A DNA stretch of 64,000 nucleotides, taken from NCBI GenBank assembly GCA_963774195.1, contig CAVZDY010000004.1:124001-188000 (forward strand). Reading direction: 5' to 3'. Source of the stretch: Roseiarcus sp963774195 (GTDB taxonomy: Bacteria; Pseudomonadota; Alphaproteobacteria; Rhizobiales; Beijerinckiaceae). This document shows, one piece after another, positions 1 through 9,469 of the stretch. The first letter of the stretch is position 1, and each line of letters begins with the position of its first letter. Both the position numbers and the translations under genes were made by a program. The notes beneath the pieces are model-generated. The model did no database searches and was not told the origin of the DNA. It saw nothing but the letters and a program-made list of their open reading frames with translations.

Positions 1-217
1 TCGTGAGAATGATCGGTGAAGTCGCCGCTTCTGGCTCCGCCTCGACGCGGCGCACGAATCCTAGGGTTGCGAGGGAAGCGCCCAGTCCGGCCACGAACCC
101 CCGCCGGGAAAGCCCCGCGATGATCCGACGGCTCGCCGATTGGATGAGCGGACTGCAGCAGGCGCAACTGCTGGCGCCGCTGGACTGATGGTCATCGCAC
201 GGCTCGCACGAATACAT
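1..217 (-). CDS. N-terminal part of a Tat-exported protein (possibly amidohydrolase family), runs off the left edge
   Basis: Seen: an open minus-strand frame begins at the ATG at 215-217 and stays open to the window edge (72 codons). It starts MYSCEPCDDH, a Cys-rich leader, followed near residues 42-62 by a twin-arginine motif SRRGFVAG and a hydrophobic stretch ending near VRRVEAEPEA. The visible end reads TSPIILT. Known: such a Cys-rich leader plus Tat signal followed by an ILTN-type strand occurs in some exported metal-dependent amidohydrolases. Inference: a periplasmic or lipid-anchored hydrolase. Only the leader is visible, so the enzyme class is a guess while export by Tat is fairly sure. 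Confidence 0.55.
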   Translation of the reverse strand, partial: MYSCEPCDDHQSSGASSCACCSPLIQSASRRIIAGLSRRGFVAGLGASLATLGFVRRVEAEPEAATSPIILT

Positions 218-445
218 CTGAGCCCCCCGAGAAACCGCCGCGACGAACCCCAGACGCAACGAAACGCGCACCTCGCCGCGGGCGCCCCAACGCTGAGCTG
301 CTCCAGCAACGAAGAGGCGGCTTTCGAGCGCCGCCCCTTTCTCATTCGGCGAAGACAATCACGAGCAGGGAACGCGGCCTCAACCCCGGTCCTGCGCCGG
401 ATCGGGCTCACACAGGCGTATTCTCGAACGACCTTTCCGTCGAAG

Positions 446-958
446 TCACGCCGACGGCGCCGGCATAGCCGATTGCACGCCGGCCAGAGCAGCCTGCAGC
501 GCGGCCTCTTTGGTATGATCAAGCGAAGTCTTCAGCACCGTGCCGCCTTCACCCTTGAGGCCTTCGAGCACCTTATCTGCAGTGATGTTCCGCACCAGCA
601 CGAATAGCGCCGCTGTGCCCGGATGAATGGCGGCGGCGGCCTCCTTCATCCATTTGTCGTCGAGGCCGACATCGGTCAAATAGCCGCCAAGGGTGCCCGA
701 GGCGGCGCCGAGGGCGGCGCCCGCGAGAGGCATCAGGAAGATCAGACCGATCAGGGCGCCCCAGAAGGCGCCCGATACGGCGCCTGCAGCAGTCGTGTTG
801 AATAGCTGGTTCAGCTTGATCCGTCCTTGATCATCCTTCGCGGCGATCACCGCGTCGCTCAATTCGATCAGATATTCCTTCTGCATGCCCAGCAGCTTCT
901 GGCGGACCTCCTCCGCCTTAGCCTCGGTCGGAAAAGCGACTACGACGAGATCACTCAT
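446..958 (-). CDS. DUF1269 family membrane protein
   Basis: A 170-residue protein starting MSDLVVVAFPTEAKAEEV, the usual DUF1269 opening. The first ~55 residues look like a ferredoxin-like cytosolic fold. Residues ~58-95 form a Gly/Ala-rich glycine-zipper hairpin (AGAVSGAFWGALIGLIF, then GAALGAASGTLGGYL). The tail returns to an alpha/beta segment (HPGTAALFVLVRN). Family members are about this length and of unknown function; many are induced by stress. A GGGAGG-like Shine-Dalgarno lies just upstream on the minus strand. It stands alone between the Tat protein and a 0.7 kb spacer. Confidence 0.85.
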   Translation of the reverse strand: MSDLVVVAFPTEAKAEEVRQKLLGMQKEYLIELSDAVIAAKDDQGRIKLNQLFNTTAAGAVSGAFWGALIGLIFLMPLAGAALGAASGTLGGYLTDVGLDDKWMKEAAAAIHPGTAALFVLVRNITADKVLEGLKGEGGTVLKTSLDHTKEAALQAALAGVQSAMPAPSA

Positions 959-1698
959 ATTACCCGCCTCCCTTCGGTCTGAAACGTAACACGATCAATC
1001 GCGACCTTTGTCTCTCGGTTTTGCCTGCACGGACTTCAGTCGGAACGAGGAAAACACTTAGCCAACGGGCGCCGGACGACGCTCTATGCAAGCTGGCGCC
1101 GAATGACCCTTCGCATCGACGACCGCGGCGGCTCGGTCGGGCTGAACGGCGATCACAACAACATCTAGATCATAGCGCCGATCCCAACGACGCCAATTGC
1201 CCAAAGGTGACATGCCGGTCCGGCCAACTCAGGCAGCTTCTTGGACGCCAAGGTCATTTTTGAACACCGGGCAAACGCGGCATCTTCCGATCCGTCGCCA
1301 ATCTCCGGGAACTCGGCGCTGAATCGCCCAAATGTTCGGGCCGAGGTCCATTGTCGAGATTGGAGCTCTGCTCCCGTTTACCGCCCTGGTAACTCACCGA
1401 GCACGAAGTATAGAAGCCATGACAGCGTCCCTCGCCGGCAGGAGCGCGATCGTCTTGGCGTCGCTCGAGATCGCAGACGAGAGTCCGCCAGGGCTAGGGC
1501 GCCCGCCACGTAATTTGCCACAACGCGGGGGCCCTCGCGACGACGTCATTTCTCGACGGCGCTCGCTTATCAAGGTTCTTTTCCGCATTACGCGGGCTGC
1601 GACTGCGATCATTTATGTGTGTGTTAAGACTATGTCTGTACCAAGACATCTTACGCTTCGTTGAAGGCGACCAAAAGGCGACACACGTCGAGCTCAGA
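959..1698. other. Intergenic spacer, no supported gene
   Basis: About 740 bp between the divergent DUF1269 gene and the GGDEF gene. Short open frames exist on both strands, but none has recognisable motifs or a convincing start. It should hold the promoters of both neighbours; I could not pick out a specific site. Confidence 0.5.
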
Positions 1699-2792
1699 AT
1701 GTCTGATACCCTACGGCGCCACGCGGCACCTGCTCAAACACAGTTGCGATATGACATCGATTTCGGTGGTTCTGCCGCTGAGATCGCGTGGCTGAGAGGA
1801 GAACTGGAAGGGCAGGCTCGCGTAATCCGTCAGCAGGCGGCGGCGCTGGACCACGGGCGGAAGATCTTCGAGCAGGCCTCGGCGGCGGCTAGAATTGGCG
1901 TCTGGGAGTGCAGCCTTCCCGATCAGACGCTGACTTGGACAGACCAGGTCTACGAAATCTTCGGAATTCCGCGCGGCTCGAACTCTCTTCCGCGAGCAAA
2001 TCCTGGAATTTTATTCACCCGAACTCACTAAAGGCGCTCGAGGAGATCCGCAGCAAAGCCATCGCAGAGCGCGGCGGCTTCAACCTGGATGCCGAGATCA
2101 GGACGGCGAAGGGCCGGCGCCGCTGGATTCGTCTGACCGCCACAGTCGAGTGCGAAGGCGGCGACCCAGTCCGAATATTCGGGATGAAACAGGACATCAC
2201 CGAGGAAAAGGTCCTTTACGAGCGGATGCGACATCTCGCCGATTTCGACGTTATGACCGGGTTGGCCAGTCGCAGCGCGTTTGAGGCCAAGCTTGCCCGC
2301 CTCGAGGAGCGCCAGGCCGACCGAGTTCCGTTCGGCGCGCTCCTTCTCGTCGATCTCGACGGTTTCAAGCAGATCAACGACACCTTCGGGCACGCGTTCG
2401 GCGATGAATTCTTAAAGAGCGTCGCAAAGCGCCTCAAGCAGGTATGCCGCGAAACGGACTTTGTCGCACGGCTCGGCGGCGACGAGTTCGCCGTTCTGCT
2501 GGGCGCCGACCTCAGCCGGGACGAGATCGAGAAGGTCGCCGAGCAGATCGTCGCCGCCCTGGGAGAGCCCATGGAGGGCAGCAATTGGCCATTCAAGGTC
2601 GGCGCCTCGGTCGGGATGGCGCGCATCGACGCATCGAGCCCGGTCGAACTTTTCCAAAAAGCCGACGCCGCTCTCTACGCCGCCAAAGCCGCCGGACGGA
2701 ACACCTTCCGTATGTCGGAAGCGCTGTCGTCAGACCACGTCGCCAAGATCCTTGCTGCGCGTAGGCCCAAGGCAGGAGATCATCGAACGTGA
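1699..2792 (+). pseudogene. PAS-GGDEF diguanylate cyclase, frameshifted twice
   Basis: The product would make cyclic di-GMP. The N-terminal part (from MSDTLRR) has a coiled-coil-like segment (LRGELEGQARVIRQQ), then a PAS domain (ASAAARIGVWECSLPD, VYEIFGIPRGS). Near 1985 the frame breaks. REQILEFYSPE is readable in a second frame, and the PAS end (SLKALEEIRSK to FGMKQDITEEK) plus the whole GGDEF domain continue in a third frame to 2792. The cyclase domain keeps GGDEF (ARLGGDEFAVLL) and an RETD inhibitory site five residues before it. Two indels within about 45 bp separate sensor and output. The GGDEF half alone could still be made from an internal start, but as drawn the gene is broken. Confidence 0.75.
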
Positions 2793-3544
2793 GTCAGAGC
2801 CTCTCGGGCGTGGTGTTTCACACACACACCGCTCGCCAGGTTGGAATCCTGGCTATGGCGATCACCCGCGTCCTCGGCTCCCGCTGAGACCGGTGAAGAT
2901 GAATTTCGCGGGGCGCTGTCACGTCGCCTCGATGTAGCGATTGCACCGCCAGGGCGGTGGCCGAAGGTAGGTGATCAAAATCGGCTACGCCGGATATCGC
3001 TTACCGCCCGATATCATATAGCAGGGGATTTGACTCTATCTTCGATTCGCGCCGGGCTTCGCGATGTCGACGATCTGCTCGCTTCGCCGAGTTTCCTTCT
3101 GAGGTACTCGACGAGCGGGCGTTCTATATCGCCGCTAGATTTCCGGGCTTGGCGCAGGTCCGTTCGATAAAGCCAGCGCGCGCTCAGGCACATCGCCACG
3201 CCCCTCCGAGGTCCCGGTAACGGCCTTGGGTAACGATCGCTGGAAGTTTGCACTAAGTCTTTGATTTCGAATGGCGCGCCACTCAGGATAAAACTGCGAA
3301 CACCTATGTGATTGAAATCGCTTGCGGGTCACAACGAAGCCCTGGTCTTCGATCACCAGGCTGACCGATACCCTCAACGGGCCGTGGCCTTTGTCCTCCG
3401 GCGCGCCTGGCGAGCGCCACTGGCGCCCTTCGCAGAGACAGCTCCGGTTCGCGGCGACTAATAACGACGGAGAGACGTGATAAGGCTTGCTAAAATGTTC
3501 GCTGTATGTTCTCCTGAATTTCAGAAATTCATGAGAGCGCCCAG
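2793..3544. other. Spacer with a dispersed repeat, no supported gene
   Basis: About 750 bp. Open frames on the minus strand (3014-3377) show no family motif. The only structure I can support is one copy of the GGCGCGCC-centred repeat at 3272-3304, described separately. Confidence 0.45.
3272..3304 (-). repeat. Dispersed GGCGCGCC repeat, copy 1 (half site)
   Basis: Reads GGCGCGCCACTCAGGATAAA followed by ACTGCGAACACC on the plus strand. The reverse complement matches the left arm of the palindrome at 61956-62020 (GTTCGCAGTTTTAGCCTGAG then TGGCGCGCC) with about one difference. Another partial copy lies at 5721-5764. It may be a recombinase binding site or the end of an unrecognised element. Confidence 0.6.
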
Positions 3545-4894
3545 ATGGACGATCGATCTTTCGTGCGCCATTTCCGGCTCCGTCCCGGACGAATTGAGTG
3601 CGACGCTGACGGGTTGCGGGTCGCTGGCATTCAGGTGCTGGCGCGCGATGCGAAGGGCGGCTGGACGCGACGAGATGAACGCGATCTCAACCTCGATCTA
3701 TCCAAGCTCTATGGCTTCCCGCTCGACATCGGCGGCATGCGCGGAGGCGTCGACGCGGTCGCAGCCGCGCTGGGCAAGGGGGAACTCGCCCGCGCGCAGA
3801 TCGCGGCATTGCTGCTGCGCCTTCCCGACCCTACCGCGGCGGTGGCTCCTCAAAACAGCGCGTTGGAGAAACGGCGTCTCGCCCACGACCTTGTCGCCTG
3901 CGGGCTTCTGAAGGACGACGACTGGGACGAAAAACACCCGCGAACGGGCGCCGCTCCCAATCCCGGTTGGTTCGCACCGAAGGCTGGGCAGCCGGGGGCG
4001 GACAAGCCAAGCCCCGCGGCAGGCGCGCCGTCCCGCGGCGACGCGGCGCTTGCCTTTCTTGCCCCGGCGCCGACGGCCGGCGTCGGCTCGCTACTCGCCA
4101 GCGACTTGTCAGCGACCGCGCTGGACGGGCTCGCGAGGTTGGCCGCTCGTCTCTCAACCGCAACGATCTTGTTCGGCGCGATCTTCGTGCCGAGCGACAA
4201 CCTGATCGTCGACGAGGGCCTTGTCCCCGGCCGTCCCGACATGAGCTACCGCTGGGCTCGCGACGAAACCTCGGTGACCTTCAAGGTCCTGATCGACGGC
4301 CAGTGGCGAACCCTGACGGTCGGAAGCTTAGGACCGGGCGGCGTCTTCTATGATCGGCGTGGCCAACCCGTCGCGAGGATGGTCAGCGGTCCCAATCAGC
4401 GGCAGACGTTGGTCGCCGCGGTCGACGTCCTCGATCGCTTCGCCGCGGATTAGCGTGACGGGGACGGCGAGCCCGCCGCCGCGCCGACCGCCGACAATGG
4501 CGAGCCTAAGCTCTGCCCCGACCCGACGCCCGAGCCGAAGACGACCCAATCGCAGAATTCCATCGCCTATCAGCAATACGTCAGCAAGCTCCCCTACGGG
4601 TTGGCGATCCTTCTCGGGACGGTCATGTTCGACGGCTGCGATCCGGAGACGGGAGACTTGCTGGAAGCCAAGGCGGACATCGACTTCATGTTCAATGAAA
4701 ATGATGAGTTGTACGGGTGGATTGATCCGCAAAAGAATCCTGAAGTTCAGATGCAGCGACAATCAGACGCCGCGGCCGCCGCCGGTCGCCTCGTCGTCTG
4801 GCACGCGCAAACCCAGAAGGGCTATCGCGGATTGAGCCAGATCGTGAGGCGTCTGTCCTTTGGAAGCCTGTCGGTCGTTTTCGATCCGAACTGA
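3545..4894 (+). pseudogene. Polymorphic toxin with C-terminal Tox-REase-5 nuclease domain, interrupted by an in-frame TAG
   Basis: Residues 1-302 (3545-4453) start MDDRSFVRHFRLRPGRIECD, an N-terminal module I recall from alphaproteobacterial polymorphic toxins, then a Pro/Ala-rich linker. A TAG at 4451-4453 stops this frame. Downstream, in exactly the same frame, translation resumes to the TGA at 4892-4894 and gives a recognisable restriction-endonuclease-fold toxin: KLCPDPTPEP, LPYGLAILLGTVMFDGC, LLEAKAD, then RQSDAAAAAGRLVVWHAQTQ and LSVVFDPN. The E-A-K signature is intact, so a single base substitution, not a frameshift, separates leader and nuclease. The cognate Imm52 gene follows 13 bp later. 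The nuclease domain would be made only by readthrough, suppression or reinitiation. Sequence error is possible. Confidence 0.75.
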
Positions 4895-4907
4895 ACGGAG
4901 CTCTTTG

Positions 4908-5667
4908 ATGACTAGGCTGGAACTCAACCTTTGGTGGGAGCCACGCGACCCCTCGCAGGCTGGCGACGCGCGCCGTCTCGCTCAGTTCGCGACCGGTCTG
5001 CCGAACTTCGACCCGATCTACCGGAGCTGGTTGGGATCGCCGATAACCAAGGAGCAGACGGTTCCCGTCCCCTTGGCCGAAGCCGAGGCGAAGCAACTCT
5101 TAACCGCCAATATCACCCAACGCGAGTTGGGCGCCGGCCCTTGGCCGGAGCTGGGGAGCAATATCTGGGGAGGCCATGCGGGGTCTGCCCCGTATGATTT
5201 CCGCGAGTTCGAGCTACGCAGATACTCGGTGCTGCATCGGCGCCTTTGGCCGGCGCACCGCCGTCCATCCAAACCACGTCTTCATGCGGCTCTCGAAGCT
5301 GCGGCCGTCCACTGGGCGGCCGTGGCGCGCCTCCGAACTGAGGCCGCTAATGAAATTCGCGCGCGAGGTTTGGAACCCCGCGGAGATGTGCGCGATGTTT
5401 TCTTTTTACATCCTCGATCTTCCCATGATTCCTGATCCGACTTGGGCCGGCGGCGAGCGAATCCTTAGACCATGGATCGGCTGGATCACCTACCTGCCGC
5501 CGCACCTCGCCGCGCGGGCGAAGTATCCCTCCGACGTCGAAGTCGAAGGCCTCGAAGACGGCGCGGCGCTGGTCACCTTGTGCGAAGAGCCTTTCGAGAA
5601 GACGGACGAGGAAGGCCTCGCGCGGCTGCACGCGCTCGAGGCCGCGTTGCGCCCGCTTCAGAGCTGA
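4908..5667 (+). pseudogene. Imm52 family immunity protein, frameshifted
   Basis: This is the antidote partner usually found after Tox-REase-5 toxins. It begins MTRLELNLWWEPRD with an ACGGAG ribosome-binding site. The first ~107 codons (ending FELRRYSVL) are in one frame; the rest (IGAFGRRTAVHPNHVFMRL, then FAREVWNPA, IGWITYLPPHLA, LCEEPFEKTDEEGL) is in the next frame and ends at 5667. Removing one C near 5235 restores a continuous ~250-residue protein. The typical Imm52 features are present on both sides of the break: an early W, an RxxxxxxN strand, WxP before the middle, GW(I/M)TYL and an EPF near the end. Both members of the pair are therefore disabled. Confidence 0.7.
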
Positions 5668-5720
5668 GCCCCGTGGACAGCGGGCGCGGCCGAGCGTTTT
5701 GACCTGACGCGAGCGCGACG

Positions 5721-5764
5721 GTGTTCGCACACCTGTACAGAGTGGTGTCGGAAATGGCGCGCCC
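5721..5764 (-). repeat. Dispersed GGCGCGCC repeat, copy 2
   Basis: Contains AGTGGTGTCGGAAATGGCGC followed by GCC. This matches the reverse complement of the right arm of the palindrome at 61956-62020 over about 23 bp (AGTGGTGTCGGAAATGGCGC then GCC), preceded by GTGTTCGCA in place of GTTCGCAG. It lies 90 bp upstream of a tyrosine recombinase fragment. Confidence 0.6.
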
Positions 5765-5853
5765 GAGAGGATGAATCTGGGCACTGGCATTTGGAGGTCG
5801 CGCTATGACTCGCGAGCTCCATCTTGGATTCATGCAAGCGACTGTAATAATTG

Positions 5854-6387
5854 ATGAAAAGCGCAGAGAACCTTGCCCGCGAAACTGCGCCCCTTCTGCA
5901 CACCGCTGCGGCCTCCCACGCGCATGGCCCTTTCTGGCGTCTGGTGTTTGCTACAACCGAGGCTGCCGAATCGATCAACGCGATCGAACGATGGCTTGAA
6001 ATCGTCGGCGCTGTGCTGAGGGGACTTTCAGGCGAGGCTCGGGAAGCTGCCTGGCAAAAATACGAACGTGCGCTCAGCAACCGCATGCGAGTCGTTTGCG
6101 ACCAAATTTGGCCGCGGAAAAAGGCGCATCCGGTGCTGTATTCCGCGCGACATTGCTTCGCGGCCTTAACGAAAATGCAATATTCTCCGGCGGAGGTCGC
6201 CGCGCTGATGGGCCACCTGATCGATACCACAGCGTTCGAGCACTACTCCCGCCCCCCTCGTGGGGGAGAAAAAATGCCTTTCGCGGTGATGCCCAGTCCC
6301 CATCGGCGAGACATCCGAAATGTCAAACGCGGCCGGGTGTTCGATCCGGAAATTATTTCGACGAATGCGGCCGTGCGGCGTATGTGA
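5854..6387 (+). CDS. Truncated tyrosine recombinase (C-terminal catalytic part)
   Basis: A 177-residue reading frame whose middle carries the end of a phage-type integrase domain: KKAHPVLYSARHCFAAL (box II HxxR-like region), ALMGHLIDTTAFEHYSRP (GH plus the HY of the catalytic tyrosine region). The N-terminal ~85 residues show no clear core-binding domain and the first catalytic Arg is not visible, so I read this as the 3' end of a larger recombinase. It sits between a copy of the dispersed GGCGCGCC repeat and the MFS gene. Probably inactive. Confidence 0.55.
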   Translation: MKSAENLARETAPLLHTAAASHAHGPFWRLVFATTEAAESINAIERWLEIVGAVLRGLSGEAREAAWQKYERALSNRMRVVCDQIWPRKKAHPVLYSARHCFAALTKMQYSPAEVAALMGHLIDTTAFEHYSRPPRGGEKMPFAVMPSPHRRDIRNVKRGRVFDPEIISTNAAVRRM

Positions 6388-6446
6388 TCAAGCCCGACCC
6401 GAGGCTACTCGATCTCGACCGCTTCGCCAATCCGCCGTTCAAATCC

Positions 6447-7646
6447 CTACTCCGCTGCGGACGTCTCAAATTCACGGTTGCGCAAGGTCGCTATGCATGC
6501 CGCGAGCGCGACGATCGCAGTCAGTGCAATCGTCGTAACCATCGGCAGCGACGTGCCGTCGAAGAACAGCGAGGAGAGCGCGATCATGAGGCCGCCCAAG
6601 ACCATTTGCAGCGTGCCCCCGAGAGCCGACGCAATGCCGGCGATCGGGCCGTGGCTTTCCAGCGACAGAACCATGGTGGAGGGAATGACAAGCCCAAGAA
6701 ACGCGAACGACACGCACAGCAGCGGGATCAGCACCCGCAGGCTGTCGAAGCCGGCCAGCGTCAGCACCAGCAACAGCACGGCGAAGCTCGCATAGGCGGA
6801 CACCGCCGCCATCACCATGCGGCCCATGCCGAAGCGGCCGCCGAGGAGACCGGCGAATTGCGAGGCGCCGATGAAGCCGACGGCGTTGATCGAGAACGCC
6901 AAGCTGTACTGCGTCGGCGTCATGCCGTAGTGGCCGATGTAGACGAAGGACGACGTCGATAGGAACGTGAAGAAACTCGCCATGCCGAGGCCGCCGATGA
7001 AGGTGAGCCCGAGGAAATGCCAGTCGCGCAGCAACTCGCTGAAGCTTCGAAGCACATTGCGGATGCTGCCGCCAATGCGCCCACGGGCCGGCCGCGTCTC
7101 CGGCAGCAACGATGCCACCAGTACGAGAGCGATGACGGCGACGGTCGTTACCGCGGCGAACACGGCGCGCCAGCCGAACGGCACGATCAGCGCGCTGCCG
7201 GTGAGCGGCGCCAAAATCGGGGACACCGAGAACACCAGCATCACCAGGGACATCAGTTTGGTCGCCTCGATGCCGGTATGGAGATCGCGGACGATGGCGC
7301 GCGGGATCACGCCCATCGCCGCCGCGCCGGCGCCCTGCACGAAGCGAAACGCGATCAGCCAGCCGACGGTCGGCGCTAGCGCGCAGCCGATCGAGCCAGC
7401 AGTGAAAAGCGCCAACCCGGCATAGAGCGGCGCCTTGCGGCCGTAGATATCGGATAGCGGCCCATAGGCAATCTGACAAAGCCCGAACGCGACGAAGAAC
7501 ACCGTCAGCGTCATCTGCGTCGCTGCGGTCGAGGTCTTCAAATTCGCCGCAATCGCGGGCAGCGCCGGCAGATACATGTCGATGGCAAAAGGACCAACGG
7601 CAGACAGAAGGCCGAGCACAACGGCGTTGCGGGTGAAGGAGGACAA
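6447..7646 (-). CDS. Bcr/CflA-family drug efflux MFS transporter
   Basis: A 399-residue protein with about 12 hydrophobic segments. The N-terminus has the family pattern VGPFAIDMYLPALPAI, then the loop motif YGPLSDIYGRKAPLYAG (MFS motif A) and PRAIVRDLHTG. The Bcr/CflA group exports drugs such as chloramphenicol-type compounds, or sulfonamides, by proton antiport across the inner membrane. The frame starts with TTG at 7646 right after a stop. An ATG in the adjacent frame (MRKNHFVLL) ends at the same place, so the true N-terminus may be lost to an indel. A paralogue with the same motifs lies at 62485-63759. Confidence 0.85.
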   Translation of the reverse strand: MSSFTRNAVVLGLLSAVGPFAIDMYLPALPAIAANLKTSTAATQMTLTVFFVAFGLCQIAYGPLSDIYGRKAPLYAGLALFTAGSIGCALAPTVGWLIAFRFVQGAGAAAMGVIPRAIVRDLHTGIEATKLMSLVMLVFSVSPILAPLTGSALIVPFGWRAVFAAVTTVAVIALVLVASLLPETRPARGRIGGSIRNVLRSFSELLRDWHFLGLTFIGGLGMASFFTFLSTSSFVYIGHYGMTPTQYSLAFSINAVGFIGASQFAGLLGGRFGMGRMVMAAVSAYASFAVLLLVLTLAGFDSLRVLIPLLCVSFAFLGLVIPSTMVLSLESHGPIAGIASALGGTLQMVLGGLMIALSSLFFDGTSLPMVTTIALTAIVALAACIATLRNREFETSAAE

Positions 7647-8209
7647 AATGATTCTTTCTCATCAGGGGACGCCCGCGTGGCGAAGACCCAAGCGGAGGGA
7701 GTTTGTCGAGGCAAGGCACGGCGCCTGCGACGCGGACGATCTGCCCGATCGACTTTCCGAAACCGACCGTCGCCGGCCAATTCTGGGATGTGCCTAATGC
7801 CCAGCCCTCACCAAATAGCCTCGCTGACGCGAGATCGTCCACCCCTGCGCGAAGCGTGTTATGTGTTTGGGCCCTTTAATTGCGGGTCTGTGTCAAGCTC
7901 CTTGATGACGTCATCGCTGGGTCATGGTCCTTTCCGAGGTCGCGGAAGCGCCTCATTATGATGTCCGGGTCGCACGCCTCAACGTTTGGGTCGGAGTGCG
8001 GACGAACCGCCGCCAGCCGATTCAACGAGGTCGTCACAACCACCGTCCCAGCGGGACATCGCTGCGCGCCGTCAGCCGCGCCCGCCGCTTCGGGTGTCGC
8101 TCACCTGGCGGGCGCGCGAGCGGCGCCAGAACCGGCGCCGCCGCAGGATCAATTCGCTGCACGCCTCGAACGCTGACTTGGAATTGCCGATCGGCGTCCG
8201 GACTCCGCG
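7647..8209. other. Spacer, no supported gene
   Basis: About 560 bp. Frames around 8070-8180 contain an Arg-rich WRARERRQNRRRRR-like run that recalls DUF1127 proteins, but no complete frame supports one. Confidence 0.4.
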
Positions 8210-8508
8210 CCTAGCCACAGACAGGAGCGGCCTCGGCGCGCCGCGCTTTCCCGTAACCGTCTGCGCGGTTGACGAAGAGACGACGTCGACCAGCGGCGGC
8301 CACGCCATCCACGCCGGCGCCGGCCTGTCGGGCCTCGGCGACGCCGATATCGTCATCGTGCCGAGTTGGCGCGACATTGACGAGGCGCCGCCCGCCGCAT
8401 GGTGGGCCTTTGTCTCGGGACCTTCGTGCTGGCCGCCGCCGGGCTGCTGGAGAATCGGCCGGCCGCGACCCATCGGGCCTATGCCGAAGCGCTCGCTGCG
8501 CGCTAGCT
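8210..8508 (+). pseudogene. Remnant of a GlxA-type (DJ-1/PfpI plus AraC) regulator
   Basis: In one frame: FPVTVCAVDEETTSTSGGHA, then GLSGLGDADIVIVPSWRD, the mid-part of the DJ-1/PfpI-like sensory domain of GlxA-type AraC regulators. From about 8412 a second frame reads LCLGTFVLAAAGLLENRPAA followed by THRAYAEALAAR and a stop at 8506-8508, which corresponds to the nucleophile-elbow region of the same domain (normally CxGxFxLAxAGLL..R.ATTHW). The stretch between is deleted, and both the domain start and the AraC HTH are absent. A dead fragment. Confidence 0.7.
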
Positions 8509-8632
8509 AGCTTGCCGATCGGCGTAGAATCCCGCGCCGATTCACACTCCCAGGCCGGTCGCCTTCGAGAATCAGATGCCGGGCGACCCTCTTTGTCGGG
8601 CCGCCCGCGCCGATGCAGTCGGTGAAAGTCGT

Positions 8633-8983
8633 TTACAGACACATCAGCGGATTCAGGACCACGAAGGCGGGGTTGCAATAATATCCGCCATAGTAGCCGC
8701 CGTATCCGTATCCGCCATATCCACCGCCCCAGCCGCGGCCGTAGCGGCCAGCGTAGCGCCCACCGCGGAATCCACCTGCAAACCCGTGCCCGCCGCCCCC
8801 GTGGAACCCGCCGCCGTGGAACCCGCCACCGTGGAACCCGCCACCGTGGAACCCGCCCCCGCCGTGGAACCCGCCACCGCCGTGGAAGTTCGCCGCGGCC
8901 ACGGGGGTCGCGCAGGCCGCCGCCACTGCGAACCCTATTGCGGAAAGTGCGCGGGCGGCCTTACTTGTGAGCGATGTACGCAT
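8633..8983 (-). CDS. Secreted Gly/His-rich repeat protein
   Basis: A 116-residue protein starting MRTSLTSKAARALSAIGF, with a signal peptide cleaved after TPVAAA. The mature part has seven FHGG-type repeats of alternating length (FHGGGG or FHGGG), then a GGRYAGRYGRGWGGGYGGYG run and a short hydrophobic tail CNPAFVVLNPLMCL with two Cys. A GAGGAG site favours the start at 8983 over the ATG six bases upstream. Similar glycine-rich exported proteins are common in Rhizobiales; function unknown. The spaced His residues could bind metal, which is only an inference. The 150 bp upstream is AT-rich. Confidence 0.75.
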   Translation of the reverse strand: MRTSLTSKAARALSAIGFAVAAACATPVAAANFHGGGGFHGGGGFHGGGFHGGGFHGGGFHGGGGHGFAGGFRGGRYAGRYGRGWGGGYGGYGYGGYYGGYYCNPAFVVLNPLMCL

Positions 8984-9309
8984 GATCATCTCCTCAAAGA
9001 CGTGGCGCCTATGAAGCGTCTCAAGCGAAAATTGTGCTGCTTGACGGGGATAATAAGCGTCGGCAGGAATAAAAGTTCCACAATGTAAAGTAAATTTAAA
9101 TTAATGTTCACGTCGCGTATTGCAATGACTAGACGTCGACATCATATAACGTCGACGTGACGGAACCGCCGACTCGGATTGTCTCCAGTACCGCAAATAT
9201 TGGCATCATATAGCAATCGCGTAGCAATCGCGGCGAGCGAAGTAACTGCTGCGAGAAGGGCGCGAGTTGGATGAGGCGACAACAACGTAACCGCTGCTTT
9301 CAGGCCACG

Positions 9310-9450
9310 CCCCTTGGGAGACGGACTGCGCGTAGGCCCAGGGGCACGAGATCGTCGATCTGGCGGTTGAGGTGGCCGTCGACGATCTTGGCGAGCGTGT
9401 CGGCGAGATAGGCTTGCGGATCGACGCCGCAGAGCTTGTACGCCGCTGGT
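9310..9450 (-). pseudogene. IS66-family transposase C-terminal fragment
   Basis: On the minus strand AYKLCGVDPQAYLADTLAKI is followed by VDGHLNRQIDDLVP, the conserved end of IS66 TnpC proteins. The final WAY falls into another frame. No upstream IS66 sequence is present, so it is a scrap. Confidence 0.7.
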
Positions 9451-9469
9451 CATGGTGGGCTTTACGCAG

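Noticed and set aside
5755..5785. Second tRNA 3' end or att site starting TGGCGCGCCCGA
   Set aside because: Matches the att core for only about 12 bp, then no T-arm. It belongs to the dispersed GGCGCGCC repeat.
7986..8185. DUF1127 small protein
   Set aside because: An Arg-rich WRARERR run is present, but no complete frame or start with the usual family end was found.
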